In this document: positions 8,409 to 17,258 of the stretch, piece by piece
How the letters are laid out: each line of letters begins with the position of its first letter
How positions within the stretch are numbered: position 1 is the stretch's first letter
Source of the DNA: Chryseobacterium vaccae
Lineage (GTDB): Bacteria > Bacteroidota > Bacteroidia > Flavobacteriales > Weeksellaceae
Assembly (NCBI RefSeq): GCF_009602705.1
Contig: NZ_VSWH01000001.1
Location: forward strand, 1,302,001-1,366,000
Length of the DNA: 64,000 bases
Direction of reading: 5' to 3'
Notes under the pieces: generated by a model
Told to the model about the DNA's origin: nothing
The model's input: only the letters and a program-made list of their open reading frames with translations
Database searches by the model: none
Translations under genes and position numbers: made by a program

Positions 8409-8446
8409 AGTATACAAATATACTTATAAAAGTTTACAAATATACT
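8409..8446. promoter_or_regulatory. Paired MarR operators over the carotenoid operon promoter
   Basis: Plus-strand site 1 at 8409-8424 reads AGTATACAAATATACT, with perfect six-base inverted arms and a four-base centre. Site 2 at 8431-8446 reads AGTTTACAAATATACT. The centres are 22 bp apart, two helical turns, so two dimers would sit on the same face. On the minus strand each site contains TATATTTG, a Bacteroidota -7 box. The same motif at the same 13-base distance precedes marR paralogue 1. Confidence 0.6.
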
Positions 8447-8669
8447 TATATGTTATTTTATTTTAAAGCTAAGGAATTACAATATGGAGATTTAAAGATT
8501 TACCTCTAAAGAAAGAGTAGACACCTAAAAATACAAAACACTAACAAACAACAACTTAAACAACAAGAAAGAAGGTTAAAAAAAAGAGAGTCATGAAAGG
8601 GAGATTAACAAGCAATAGTATATTTATAAACCTAATTATATTTTTAATATAAAAATATGGGCCATAATA

Positions 8670-8948
8670 TACTTGAATACACCAAGTTAAAATTTGATTA
8701 TTAAACTCTTCTAAATATTCAATTGCAATAATATAGACTATACTTTTGGGAGCTAAAAACTAAATCCCCCATTCTTTTATTGTAGTTGATACATAAATAT
8801 ATTTAATATCAAAGTATATTTTCAAAAATGAGTTATACTTCGTATATATTAAAATGGCAAATATCTTCTTATTAAGTTTCAAAAAAATAGTCAACACTCA
8901 TTAAATAACTTTAGAATTCTATCAAGATCTTCTAGAAATTGGTTCGAA
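8670..8948. repeat. 280-bp direct repeat, copy 2
   Basis: Same orientation as 363-642, about 96% identical by eye and one base shorter. It ends at ggttcgaa, and the LuxR reading frame that continues in copy 1 is replaced here by unrelated sequence. I see no gene between the operator region (8446) and the response regulator ending at 9266. That interval holds this repeat, the hairpin at 8981-9004 and nothing else that I can support. Confidence 0.85.
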
Positions 8949-9004
8949 GATAATCCTGTCGAGCTCACAAACGCCAAACAGCGCCACTTTAAGACAAGTG
9001 GCGC
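8945..9004. repeat. Dispersed 3'-element copy A with perfect hairpin
   Basis: The segment ends in GCGCCACTT (8981-8989), a six-base loop, and AAGTGGCGC (8996-9004), a perfect nine-base hairpin. The sequence leading into it, including taatcctgtcgagctcac, resembles the element at 46771-46884, where the equivalent hairpin is followed by eight Ts. It begins exactly where direct repeat copy 2 ends. It looks like a terminator-bearing repeat rather than a gene. Confidence 0.5.
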
Positions 9005-9265
9005 CGTTTATTTTATCTTCGATTTCAAAATAAGCCAATTGTTTTGGTTTTAGATATTTCTTGCTGCAAGATATTCCGGTGTTTTTGTAGGACTGATAAA
9101 TTCTGTTGATCATTTAAAGTACATGATCAAAGTAACATCCAGTGAGCGATATACAAAGATACTTCCGTATACGATTTTGAACCTAAAAGGAGCATAAAAG
9201 AAGTCAGAAAATCAGCGTATTCCATAATTTCATTGAATCACAATCATTTTTTTATGATAGAAAAT

Positions 9266-9913
9266 TTACTGATTATACAGCCTGAGAATCTTCACCAATT
9301 CAGGTATGGATCGTATCTTCAGCTTCTCAAACAACCTGTTTTTGTAAGTACTGATCGTCGATGAATGGAGATTCAGTTGATTAGAAATTTCTTTGAGGGG
9401 AAGACCTTCTGCAATCTTATTGGCAATTTGCAATTCGCGGTCTGATAGTGCTTCAAAGGGAGAGTTTTTTGTTGCACCAGTTAATGATTCTAAAAAAATC
9501 GTTTCTTTTATATTATCACTGACATATCTGCCCTTACTAAGCATCGCCGTTAAGGCAGTCTCAATTACTTCAGTGGAGCTTAGTTTGCTTAGATAGCCTC
9601 CTGCACCCATTTTCAGATAACGCATTCCATATAACTCTTCATCCTGTGAAGAAAATATTAGAATTTTTAATTCAGGTTGGTGAATTTTTATGTAATCTAT
9701 TGCTTCCTGAACAGTACCATTAGGCATATTAACATCCATAATGGCCAGATCAAATTCTTCTTTCAGAATTAATTTGTACAGCGATTTATAATCTTCTACT
9801 TCTGAAATTATGGCATCGGGTCTGAATCGTTTGATTGTTTGTATCAAACCCATCCGGACGATACCATGATCATCTGCCACAACAATGCGAATGTTTACTT
9901 TTAAACCCATCAT
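9266..9913 (-). CDS. NarL/FixJ-type response regulator
   Basis: A 215-aa response regulator with an N-terminal receiver (acidic pocket D14-D15, phosphoacceptor D60 in LAIMDVNMP) and a C-terminal LuxR-type HTH (LSDRELQIANKIAEGLPLKE, then HSSTISTYKNRLFEKL). Its start overlaps the last bases of the histidine kinase gene, so the two form a unit. It lies downstream of the fibre locus on the same strand, separated by the IS5 relic, and may regulate that locus; this is inferred only from position. Confidence 0.9.
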   Translation of the reverse strand: MMGLKVNIRIVVADDHGIVRMGLIQTIKRFRPDAIISEVEDYKSLYKLILKEEFDLAIMDVNMPNGTVQEAIDYIKIHQPELKILIFSSQDEELYGMRYLKMGAGGYLSKLSSTEVIETALTAMLSKGRYVSDNIKETIFLESLTGATKNSPFEALSDRELQIANKIAEGLPLKEISNQLNLHSSTISTYKNRLFEKLKIRSIPELVKILRLYNQ

Positions 9914-10644
9914 TCTATAAATTTACGTAAAAAAAGGGAAACCGTAGTGCCTTTATTTTCAGTGGAAATGATTTGTACGTTTCCAGACAGCAAGGAAATA
10001 AAATTCTTTACAATTTTCAAGCTTAATCCAACTCCTTTCTCGCCCGCAGTTCCCAGGAATATGGGATTATCATAAGTGTAGATCGCAGATAAATACTTTT
10101 CATTCATTCCTGTCCCGAAATCAATTATAGAAAGCACAATCTCATCACCTTCCGTAATCACCTGTAAATAAATATCTTGCTCCGGAAAGGAATATTTTAG
10201 CGCATTGTTAAAAATTTTGTCTAAAACGTATTCGAGCAACAGGCGATCGCTTGTAAGAAATACATTGTGATCACCTTTAAAATAAAATTTAATGCTTTTT
10301 TCTTTTAATTTTGCAGCATATTTTTCTTCTAAATAGTGAAAAAGATCCATCACCATGATTTTAACGGGTTTAATCTTAAAACCTCCGTATTGTGTTTTTA
10401 TCCAAGTAATGCTGTCCTGGATCGTTTGCAGATTCTTCAGGGTATCACGTTTTACCTGTGGCAACAACTTAAAAAAATCTTCCTCACTTATGGTCTTTTG
10501 CTCTAGCCCTTCTATAAGCCACACAAAAATTCCAAACAGTTCTTTTGAGTCATGAGACAATATCGAGATCAGTCCGTTCTTGAAATTGATTTCGTTTTCC
10601 AGTCTTTCAATTTTTAATTGTAGTTCGTTGATAAAATCATTCAT
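9910..10644 (-). CDS. Soluble sensor histidine kinase without input domain
   Basis: A 244-aa kinase: a short coiled-coil start, an H-box with H31 (LISILSHDSKELFG), and an HATPase_c domain with an N-box (LDKIFNNALKYSF), G1 (DFGTGM) and G2 (GEKGVGLSLKIVKN). No membrane segment or PAS/GAF domain precedes the H-box, so a signal must come from a partner protein or from the coiled coil. It is co-transcribed with the response regulator and overlaps it by four bases. The start may have lost an N-terminal sensor, but I see no remnant upstream. Confidence 0.85.
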   Translation of the reverse strand: MNDFINELQLKIERLENEINFKNGLISILSHDSKELFGIFVWLIEGLEQKTISEEDFFKLLPQVKRDTLKNLQTIQDSITWIKTQYGGFKIKPVKIMVMDLFHYLEEKYAAKLKEKSIKFYFKGDHNVFLTSDRLLLEYVLDKIFNNALKYSFPEQDIYLQVITEGDEIVLSIIDFGTGMNEKYLSAIYTYDNPIFLGTAGEKGVGLSLKIVKNFISLLSGNVQIISTENKGTTVSLFLRKFIE

Positions 10645-10849
10645 AAATTCAGTATCATGGTTTTAGAATCTGTTTGAATTATTTTTAAAAAAAAAGTAGA
10701 AAAGGTTATATTGTTTAAACTCGAATAAAACATATGGTTCAGACCTTTCTTCCAGAAGTTGGCAAGTTATAAAAAATATCATATTAGTAAAAAGAAAAAT
10801 CAAATGGGATTTACTTGAAATAATAAATACCATATTTTATCCACTAAAA

Positions 10850-11309
10850 ACGGCTGTGCCTATCGTGACATTCCTGGAGGGTTTCCACCCTGGCAAATCG
10901 TTTACCGGCATTACCGAGATGGTGAAAGATGGAACATGGGACAACATCACCAAGGTTACTGATTGCAAGCAGCCGAATGATGCAAGATAAAAAATGGCAA
11001 CCTGAAGCGGTAATAATTGATAGCCAGGATTGATTCAAAGAAAGAAAACGTTTCTATATACAGATACCCAGGAAGTCTTTTGGAAAGTTTTGTATTTTTG
11101 AACCAATTGCTATGATGAAACCACAGCTGTAAAACATTGGCATAAAATGGACTCAGAAAAGAAATTATTGGAAGACATACAGCTTATTTATGCCGATGGA
11201 TTTTGGAGGAACTTTTCGTAAGCAAATGAAAACAAAATATGAGATCGAAGTGGAAATACCTAAAATCCCGATTACACTAAAAGGCAAAGTTGAAATTTAT
11301 TTTTTCTAG
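10850..11309 (+). pseudogene. IS5-type transposase relic
   Basis: The plus strand holds transposase pieces in several frames: AYRDIPGGFPPWQIVYRHYR, then VKDGTWDNITKV, then QPEAVIIDSQ (the first DDE Asp of IS5-type elements, followed by a stop), and near the end GTFRKQMKTKYEIEVEIPKI. Frameshifts, stops and an internal deletion separate them. The catalytic core and the insertion ends are not recognisable. It sits between the fibre locus and the two-component genes. The remaining bases 10645-10849 hold nothing I can name. Confidence 0.75.
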
Positions 11310-11385
11310 ATACATTTAATCTATCAATATCGTGATGATCCGACGATTGATTATTCCTATTAAAGTGGCCCATAAGGAGGAGTTA

Positions 11386-12819
11386 TTAAATGGCCGTAAA
11401 GCTATAATAAACATTGATAGAGTAAGTCGTATTTTCCTTCCCTACCAAACTTTGGGCTCCTGCAGGTGGTATGGTATATCTTACGTTCAGTCCCCGGTCC
11501 AAAACCGGTGTTCCGTTAAAGAGTATTTTTTGGGGAGTTTTAGATAAGGGCACATTTACAGAACTTCCATCCACGCCAATTTGTAATATGTTGGAATTGA
11601 TGTCGGTCTGCAGGCCGCCTTTTTTGAAATAATTTTCGTCCGATTTTACATAGAGTTCAAAATTTTCATTATTGGACAACATAATTTGGTTTGGAATCAT
11701 CTGTGACTGACCATCGGTGTAATGGGCTGCGGTATTAAAATTGAAGTTTACATTGCGCCCGGAACTTGGGATGGTGATCTCAGACAAAGGAAGTACCTTT
11801 AACTGAACAGCCGTATTTTGCAAACTGTTAATTGAGTTATCTGTACTGCTGGCATTGAAGTTCAAATCAAACGTATATGTTCCGGCTTCAAAAAAAAAGT
11901 TTTTAAAATCTTCCGCAGACACATAAAGTTGCGGAACGAAATTGTTTCTGTTTCCAGCTACAACACTGAAATTAGCAGCTGAAAAATTCTGAAAATCGGA
12001 AGATAAGGCTTTGGTTGTGAGTGAAGATCCGTTACTGCCCAATTTAATGCTTGCTATATTTCTGGTTCCCGGAACACCTTTAGAGGACGTAAACTGAACT
12101 GTTGTGGCAGTAGCTTTCGCCCAAAAATTAAAATCAACCGTATTTGCGATTTCCGTATTCCCCAAATCCCACACCCGCGTGCTTGTACTGCGGTAGTCAT
12201 TCAAAGAAGAGATTTCTATGTATTTTGTTAAAGAGTTTGCTACCCATCGTATAGCTGAAGGAATGACTAAAATTGTTTTAAAATTACGTGGTGTGAAGTC
12301 ATTATAATTCTGAGTGATATCCATGGAGTAATTCCCGGCCCGGAAGGCATTGGCACTAAATTGGGAGGCAGGAATTTTAAATGTAAAGTTGATATTTCCC
12401 CGGTTGAATCCGCCCCCGATACTGATAGATGGCGGTTCAAACCATTTTACAGAGCTTGTACTGAATGACTGAAAACCTGGTAAATAACCTGAAAATCCAG
12501 TAGACGGCAACTGCCCGCCCATACTTTCTAACTGCCACAGAAGAGTGGAACCGGGTAAAGTAAGTGAGGAAGAAGAATGAGTAAAAGTTGGTCCGGAAAC
12601 AGAGGTAAATGTAGGAGCTGTTGGGAGTAATCCTAAAAAGGCATAATCCCAGTTTGTTCTGTTGCCATTCGTCATTACCCTTGTAGGTACTGAGGTAAAT
12701 TCGCTCCTGTTAAAAATATTATTTTCAGGAACCGACAAGTACACATCCTGAGCTTTCGTAGCTGCAGACCCGCAAAACACGGTAAAAATTCCTATTAAAA
12801 AAGTTCTCATCTTTTTCAT
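11386..12819 (-). CDS. Two-domain tip-adhesin-like protein of the fibre locus
   Basis: An exported protein of 477 aa with a signal peptide ending near residue 24. Residues from about 25 to 230 form a Ser/Thr/Phe-rich beta domain with no recognisable family. The C-terminal part resembles the 180-aa pilin-like proteins encoded upstream: FELYVKSDENYF matches their NFNVKVKAGG segment, and the end LNVRYTIPPAG...TYSINVYYSFTAI parallels LNLDYTIPAA...TYTQTVTYTATAL. An N-terminal binding domain on a C-terminal pilin domain is the build of chaperone-usher tip adhesins. It begins 10 bases after the usher-like gene and ends the operon. Confidence 0.6.
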   Translation of the reverse strand: MKKMRTFLIGIFTVFCGSAATKAQDVYLSVPENNIFNRSEFTSVPTRVMTNGNRTNWDYAFLGLLPTAPTFTSVSGPTFTHSSSSLTLPGSTLLWQLESMGGQLPSTGFSGYLPGFQSFSTSSVKWFEPPSISIGGGFNRGNINFTFKIPASQFSANAFRAGNYSMDITQNYNDFTPRNFKTILVIPSAIRWVANSLTKYIEISSLNDYRSTSTRVWDLGNTEIANTVDFNFWAKATATTVQFTSSKGVPGTRNIASIKLGSNGSSLTTKALSSDFQNFSAANFSVVAGNRNNFVPQLYVSAEDFKNFFFEAGTYTFDLNFNASSTDNSINSLQNTAVQLKVLPLSEITIPSSGRNVNFNFNTAAHYTDGQSQMIPNQIMLSNNENFELYVKSDENYFKKGGLQTDINSNILQIGVDGSSVNVPLSKTPQKILFNGTPVLDRGLNVRYTIPPAGAQSLVGKENTTYSINVYYSFTAI

Positions 12820-12829
12820 ACTTTTAAAT

Positions 12830-15634
12830 TTAAAACTTTTTCACCTTAATGGTGGTGTCTTTCTTCTTATATTCAAAAACCACGGTTTTTGAATAACCTT
12901 CTTTTGGCACCTGAATAGTTTGGGTGGGTTGTGTATAGCTGTATTTATCATTTTCAATATAGAGGTTGTATTTTCCATCTTTCAGGAAAAGCTCAAACTC
13001 ATTTTTTTGATTAACCACTGCGGTGTAAATTTTACCATCTTCAGCTTTTGCATATACCAAAATTCCTGTTACATCCGTATCTACAGTATCGTAAGCTTGT
13101 TTGATCTCAGTTAATTTCCCGCTTACCCTGATGTTTTTTACCAAGCCCACTTTACGGTTGATATTGTTATGTACCATAATGACAGGATCCATCATCAACC
13201 GGGAACCCGCACTTTCGTTCACCTTCAGTGTGTAAGTACCTTCAGGCACATTCTGAAAAATTACTTTTCCATTCTTATCCGTCATCGCTACATAATTGTC
13301 CAGTTTTACAATTTCATTAGTAAGTACAGATTCACCGGACTCCAGAAGTCCATTGAAATTTTTATCTTCAAAGAACTGGAACGCCACTTTATGATTTCCG
13401 AGAGCCGTAGCTGTGGTAAAATATTTTTTAATCCCCACTCTGAACTGGTAATAACTGCCACTGCTTGCATATTCAGCCGTGGATTTATAACCGGAAAGAT
13501 TAAAATACCCCGTGGTGGACCAGGAAGGTGAAATCTTATATTCCAGATTACCGGTGATATTGCTGTTTAGATTTTTATAAAGTTCCGAATAGAAGGTTCC
13601 TAATGAAAAAGATCCGGTCAGACTATGATTTAGCATCTGGAAATTATATGAGGCGTATACATTATAGTTGGCGAAATTACGGTTTACATCATAATAAGAA
13701 TTTAAATCAAAGACACTGGTTGCATTCCATTGGGCTGTTCCATTAAGGGAGAATGATTTATATCTGTAAGATAAAGTTGTTTTCAAACTGTTGAACCAGT
13801 CTGGTTTATTGTTTTCTTTTGAATAAGAATATTCTGCCGTCAGGTTCAATCCGTGTGCTCCTAATGTAGTACTGATGCTGGCTTCCAGCCGGTAAGAAAA
13901 AAGTTCCTGTGATGTGTAAAAATTAGCTGTTTTTTGTTTTTCAACCTTTGGATAAAGTAGGAAATTCCACTTCTTTAAAGAAAACTGATAACCTAGTCCC
14001 AAAGCTTCTGTACTGTTGAAATAATAACGCAAATTAGCTGTATTCTCAGGTTGGATTGGCTCACTCTGGAAACTCAGGAATTCAGGTTCTACCTGCGAAT
14101 TCTGATATTGTATAAAAGCGCGCTGAGAAGCAGAAAATTGGAGACCAATCCGCTGATTTGAGAAAAAGGATCCCCGCTTGATCCCTGCATAACTTTTGGT
14201 CGCAAAGGAATTGACAGATTGTATATCCCATTTTCCTATTTTCCCCTCGTAATTGGCTCCCATTGAAGCCCCTGCGTTTTCATCGTTGTTCGAAAGACCT
14301 TTTTCCTGGCTCAGACCCACCTCCGTACGGATTGTATGTTTATCGTTAATTAACAATGATGTTACCGCGTTCGCTACCTGTGTATCTATCTTAAGACGCG
14401 GATCATGGTCGAAAATATAGGATACTTTCCCATTGAAAGATTTAGCATTCCCAAAAGCATATTTTGCTCCCGCCATGGTAGATCCTTCTGTTTGCTGGAA
14501 ATAAGTACCATACAGATTATAATTGTTTTCCAGTGCAAGAATTTCAATCTGATTATTTTTACCAAATTTGGTAGAAACCTTCCCTCCTCTTCCGAAAACC
14601 GGATAATCGTAATCGCTGCTATTAACATTCCCCACCCGTAATACCGTATTTTTTCTCTCCAGTTCCAGCCAGGTATCATACAGATTATAACGGCCGTCTT
14701 CAAGATAGTAGTCTGCGCCAATATTGAAGCGTGATTTTAAATTCTCTGTCACCCGAAATGCTGTGTTTCCTCTCAATTGAAGATAATTGAGACGTGAACT
14801 GTTTTCATTATAACTCATTTCTGCAAAATTATTTCCACTCACCGCTTCGTTTCCCCGGTCAATTTGTCTGTTATGTGATAAAACGACTAAGTAGAGCGTG
14901 TTGCTTCCCACGATTTTATTGTCAAGCAGGTCTGTCACAATTGCATTAATATTAAATTCCGGATAAAGTGTATTCTGTTTTCTGACTGCAATTTTGATCT
15001 CAACCGTTTGCTTTTCTAAACCTTCCAGCGAAACAGTTTGTTGTTTTGGCAAAATTTCCAGACCATCAGGAATGGATTGCAAATCAATCTTAACGGTTCG
15101 TTTACTATAACCTTGGTTTTCTACAATCAGCAGAATTGAGGATTGAGGTAAAGCAGGGTTAATGAAATTTTCGTATGTGGCGGTATAAATTGCAATGTTT
15201 TTATTCTCGCCTTTAGCAACGAGGAAGGAAGCGCTTTCAGTTCTGGTGGCCGTTGGGGTGGCGTAAGAAACCTGAAATTGAATCTGATTGGATCTCAGTT
15301 TCATAAAATCCACGTTGGCGATCAATTTCACGGGAAGGTTTTTAGACTGCCCCGCACCTAAAGTAAAGTCATTTTGGGGATAAAAAAGCAATCCCGGATA
15401 TTTTTCCTGAGGGATGATATTCTGAATGATAATCTCTTCAGAACTTTTATTCTCAATAACCAGGAAATTAGTAAAAGTAGCCCCCTTCTCAACAGCTACA
15501 CTGTCATTTTCAAAATAGATTCGGATATCCTTCTTTTCCTGCGCAAAAGCCAACGAAAAGTGCAGAAGAACAAATACAAAAAATAAGATTGTTCTTCTTA
15601 GGACTGATATCGATATTCTATTCTGTGTTTTCAA
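12830..15634 (-). CDS. Usher-like outer-membrane beta-barrel protein
   Basis: An exported protein of 934 aa. After the signal peptide come two Ig-like beta domains (about 32-265), then a long stretch of alternating aromatic/polar strands (about 270-745) typical of a large outer-membrane barrel. Next is an SdrD-B-like domain with FEDKNFNGLLESGE and GKVIFQNVPEGTYTLKV, and a last beta domain to the end. The N-terminal domain, barrel and two C-terminal beta domains mirror the layout of fimbrial ushers such as FimD and especially CS1-type ushers, but I cannot align it residue by residue. It lies 10 bases from both the chaperone-like and tip-protein genes. Confidence 0.55.
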   Translation of the reverse strand: MKTQNRISISVLRRTILFFVFVLLHFSLAFAQEKKDIRIYFENDSVAVEKGATFTNFLVIENKSSEEIIIQNIIPQEKYPGLLFYPQNDFTLGAGQSKNLPVKLIANVDFMKLRSNQIQFQVSYATPTATRTESASFLVAKGENKNIAIYTATYENFINPALPQSSILLIVENQGYSKRTVKIDLQSIPDGLEILPKQQTVSLEGLEKQTVEIKIAVRKQNTLYPEFNINAIVTDLLDNKIVGSNTLYLVVLSHNRQIDRGNEAVSGNNFAEMSYNENSSRLNYLQLRGNTAFRVTENLKSRFNIGADYYLEDGRYNLYDTWLELERKNTVLRVGNVNSSDYDYPVFGRGGKVSTKFGKNNQIEILALENNYNLYGTYFQQTEGSTMAGAKYAFGNAKSFNGKVSYIFDHDPRLKIDTQVANAVTSLLINDKHTIRTEVGLSQEKGLSNNDENAGASMGANYEGKIGKWDIQSVNSFATKSYAGIKRGSFFSNQRIGLQFSASQRAFIQYQNSQVEPEFLSFQSEPIQPENTANLRYYFNSTEALGLGYQFSLKKWNFLLYPKVEKQKTANFYTSQELFSYRLEASISTTLGAHGLNLTAEYSYSKENNKPDWFNSLKTTLSYRYKSFSLNGTAQWNATSVFDLNSYYDVNRNFANYNVYASYNFQMLNHSLTGSFSLGTFYSELYKNLNSNITGNLEYKISPSWSTTGYFNLSGYKSTAEYASSGSYYQFRVGIKKYFTTATALGNHKVAFQFFEDKNFNGLLESGESVLTNEIVKLDNYVAMTDKNGKVIFQNVPEGTYTLKVNESAGSRLMMDPVIMVHNNINRKVGLVKNIRVSGKLTEIKQAYDTVDTDVTGILVYAKAEDGKIYTAVVNQKNEFELFLKDGKYNLYIENDKYSYTQPTQTIQVPKEGYSKTVVFEYKKKDTTIKVKKF

Positions 15635-15643
15635 AACGTAATT

Positions 15644-16444
15644 TTAAAATTTAAAGTTTTTTTCTCCTACACGTAAATCATTGGATTCTGCCATTTTAAT
15701 AATAACCACGCCAAGGAAGTTTCCTGAAATTTTCTCTGGTAAGGAAAACTGAACAACCTGATTGGTATCCGGAAGCATGGAGATCGAAATTGCGGGTAAT
15801 TTTATTTCCTTACCACTGTCTTTGTCGGTAAGTTCAAACGCAACGGTGGCATCATTGATAGTGTTTCCATCATTATGGATGCTTACTGCAACCTTTCTGT
15901 TCGCTGTATTCTCAGTACTCATCTCTGAAATATTGGTAATATCCAGACTTTTTACATGGTTTCCCGGTGGAGTGTAAAAGATGTGAAGCCCCATCTCAAA
16001 TAAGGTGATAATACCAATACCATTCTGAATACGTGCCTTATCTGCCTGCTGGGGAAGCTGGGTAAAAAACAGCATGCTGTTTGTAACGGCAGAATTTGAT
16101 GCGTTTGCCGGAATCTGCATGGTTACTGCAATCTCCTTTGTACTTTTCGCAGGAACTGTTACGGTGTTTTCTAAGGTGGATACCCAGGAGGCATTGGAAG
16201 TTTTTGAACTGCCTGCTTCAAGATAAACCTTATTTCCGTCTTCTTCTCTAACCCAATCTTTATAGTTGAGATTAAAAACATAATCCTTATCCGAGCTGTT
16301 TTGAAGCGTAACTGTTTTTGTTACTTTTTCTCCTGGGTTACCGGTGAAAAACAAGCGTGTAGGCGACATAGAAATACTTTGTGCCAGAAGTGAGGAAACC
16401 CCTGTGAGGATAAAGAAAATAAAAAGGTGGATAAACTTGTGCAT
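15644..16444 (-). CDS. PapD-like periplasmic chaperone of the fibre locus
   Basis: A 266-aa exported protein with a signal peptide ending near ...SLLAQ. It has two beta-sandwich domains. The first starts SISMSPTRLFFTGNPGEKVT, with a later strand NSMLFFTQLPQQ that resembles the conserved (S)LFxxN.xxIP region of PapD-type chaperones. A basic residue usable for anchoring a pilin C-terminus (R29 region, SPTRLFF) is in the expected first strand. It lies between the pilin-like genes and the usher-like gene, the usual place for a chaperone. Annotation pipelines might call it a molecular chaperone or DUF; function is inferred from fold and context. Confidence 0.6.
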   Translation of the reverse strand: MHKFIHLFIFFILTGVSSLLAQSISMSPTRLFFTGNPGEKVTKTVTLQNSSDKDYVFNLNYKDWVREEDGNKVYLEAGSSKTSNASWVSTLENTVTVPAKSTKEIAVTMQIPANASNSAVTNSMLFFTQLPQQADKARIQNGIGIITLFEMGLHIFYTPPGNHVKSLDITNISEMSTENTANRKVAVSIHNDGNTINDATVAFELTDKDSGKEIKLPAISISMLPDTNQVVQFSLPEKISGNFLGVVIIKMAESNDLRVGEKNFKF

Positions 16445-16512
16445 GATGTAAATAGTTTAATAATATAAGACTGAAAACGTAGCAAAAGGAACCTTTGCAA
16501 ACTAAAATTTTA

Positions 16513-17058
16513 TTATAAAGCAGTCGCGGTATAAGTTACTGTTTGCGTATACGTTCCGGCAGGTTTACCTAAAATATCAGATGATGATGATTTCGCCGCG
16601 GGAATGGTGTAGTCCAGATTCAGTGTTAATGCACTTCCAAGAGGAGCATTTGCAACCAAGGTTTTTTCTCCTGCAGATAAAACTATATCGTTTTTTGTCC
16701 CTCCCATTGTTCCCGCAGCCGTTGCAGCTTTGATAGTCAAAACATCTACAGGGATTGAGTTTGAACCATTGACGAAATTCGGGCCGCCTGCTTTTACTTT
16801 AACATTAAAGTTCTTCGTTGAAGTAACCTTCAAAGAGTTGGCTTTAGTAATCGTCTGATCAGAGTTATAGTCCATTGCAGTAACATAGTTAAAAGCAACT
16901 GTACCACCAATTGCAGTACTTCCTGCATCGATAGAGATTACATCGTTCAGGGTAATGGTTGCGGTTGTGGTTGCGGTTGTATTTTGAGCCTGAACATTAT
17001 TAGTTCCTAATATGATTGCTCCAATAGTGAAGGCTGAGATTACGATTTGTTTTGTCAT
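16513..17058 (-). CDS. Pilin-like fibre subunit 1, 181 aa
   Basis: A secreted beta-sandwich protein with a signal peptide ending ...NNVQAQ and a mature part of about 156 residues, ending in GTYTQTVTYTATAL. It is nearly identical to subunit 2 (17259-17804) and more distantly related to subunit 3 (18008-18550); all share NFNVKVKAGG-like, GSALTLNLDYTI-like and C-terminal strands. The size, alternating C-terminal strand and neighbours fit a pilin folded by a periplasmic chaperone, similar in style to spore coat U/CsuA-B subunits. A hairpin (GCAAAGG/CCTTTTGC) lies between it and the chaperone gene and could reduce read-through. Confidence 0.65.
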   Translation of the reverse strand: MTKQIVISAFTIGAIILGTNNVQAQNTTATTTATITLNDVISIDAGSTAIGGTVAFNYVTAMDYNSDQTITKANSLKVTSTKNFNVKVKAGGPNFVNGSNSIPVDVLTIKAATAAGTMGGTKNDIVLSAGEKTLVANAPLGSALTLNLDYTIPAAKSSSSDILGKPAGTYTQTVTYTATAL

Positions 17059-17109
17059 GGTAGTAATATTTAATTGTTATTTTGTTTAATTGTTCTCTTT
17101 TGAACATTA

Positions 17110-17117
17110 CAAATCTA
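17110..17117 (-). promoter_or_regulatory. -7 promoter element of pilin-like subunit 1
   Basis: On the minus strand the sequence is TAGATTTG, a match to the Bacteroidota -7 consensus TAnnTTTG, about 50 bases before the start codon. The same element is at 17857-17864 for subunit 2, and a weaker form (TAGATTTA) lies at 18602-18609 for subunit 3. Upstream of both near-identical genes is GTAGT-N6-ACTAC, a possible regulator site. Confidence 0.5.
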
Positions 17118-17202
17118 CAACGGCGGTAAAAGTTTCTTTGTAGTGGAAAAAGGAAGTTCATGTAGTAAAATAACTACAGGATTACTCATTTGGTTTAAAT
17201 AG

Positions 17203-17234
17203 AAAAACCCTCAATACTTAGAAAGTGCTGAGGG
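17203..17234 (-). terminator. Intrinsic terminator of pilin-like subunit 2
   Basis: The arms CCCTCA (17208-17213) and TGAGGG (17229-17234), with inner ACTT/AAGT pairing, are followed on the minus strand by five Ts. It lies 25 bases after the subunit 2 stop codon and before the subunit 1 promoter, so the two pilin genes are separate transcripts. Confidence 0.75.
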
Positions 17235-17258
17235 CATATATATTGATGTGTTTTTTTA

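Noticed and set aside
8922..9113. Open frame of 63 codons on the minus strand
   Set aside because: It spans the boundary of the direct repeat and the hairpin element. The composition is unlike neighbouring genes and no motif is seen.
10844..11038. Open frame on the minus strand over the IS5-type relic
   Set aside because: The plus strand gives recognisable transposase segments over the same bases, so this is an antisense shadow.
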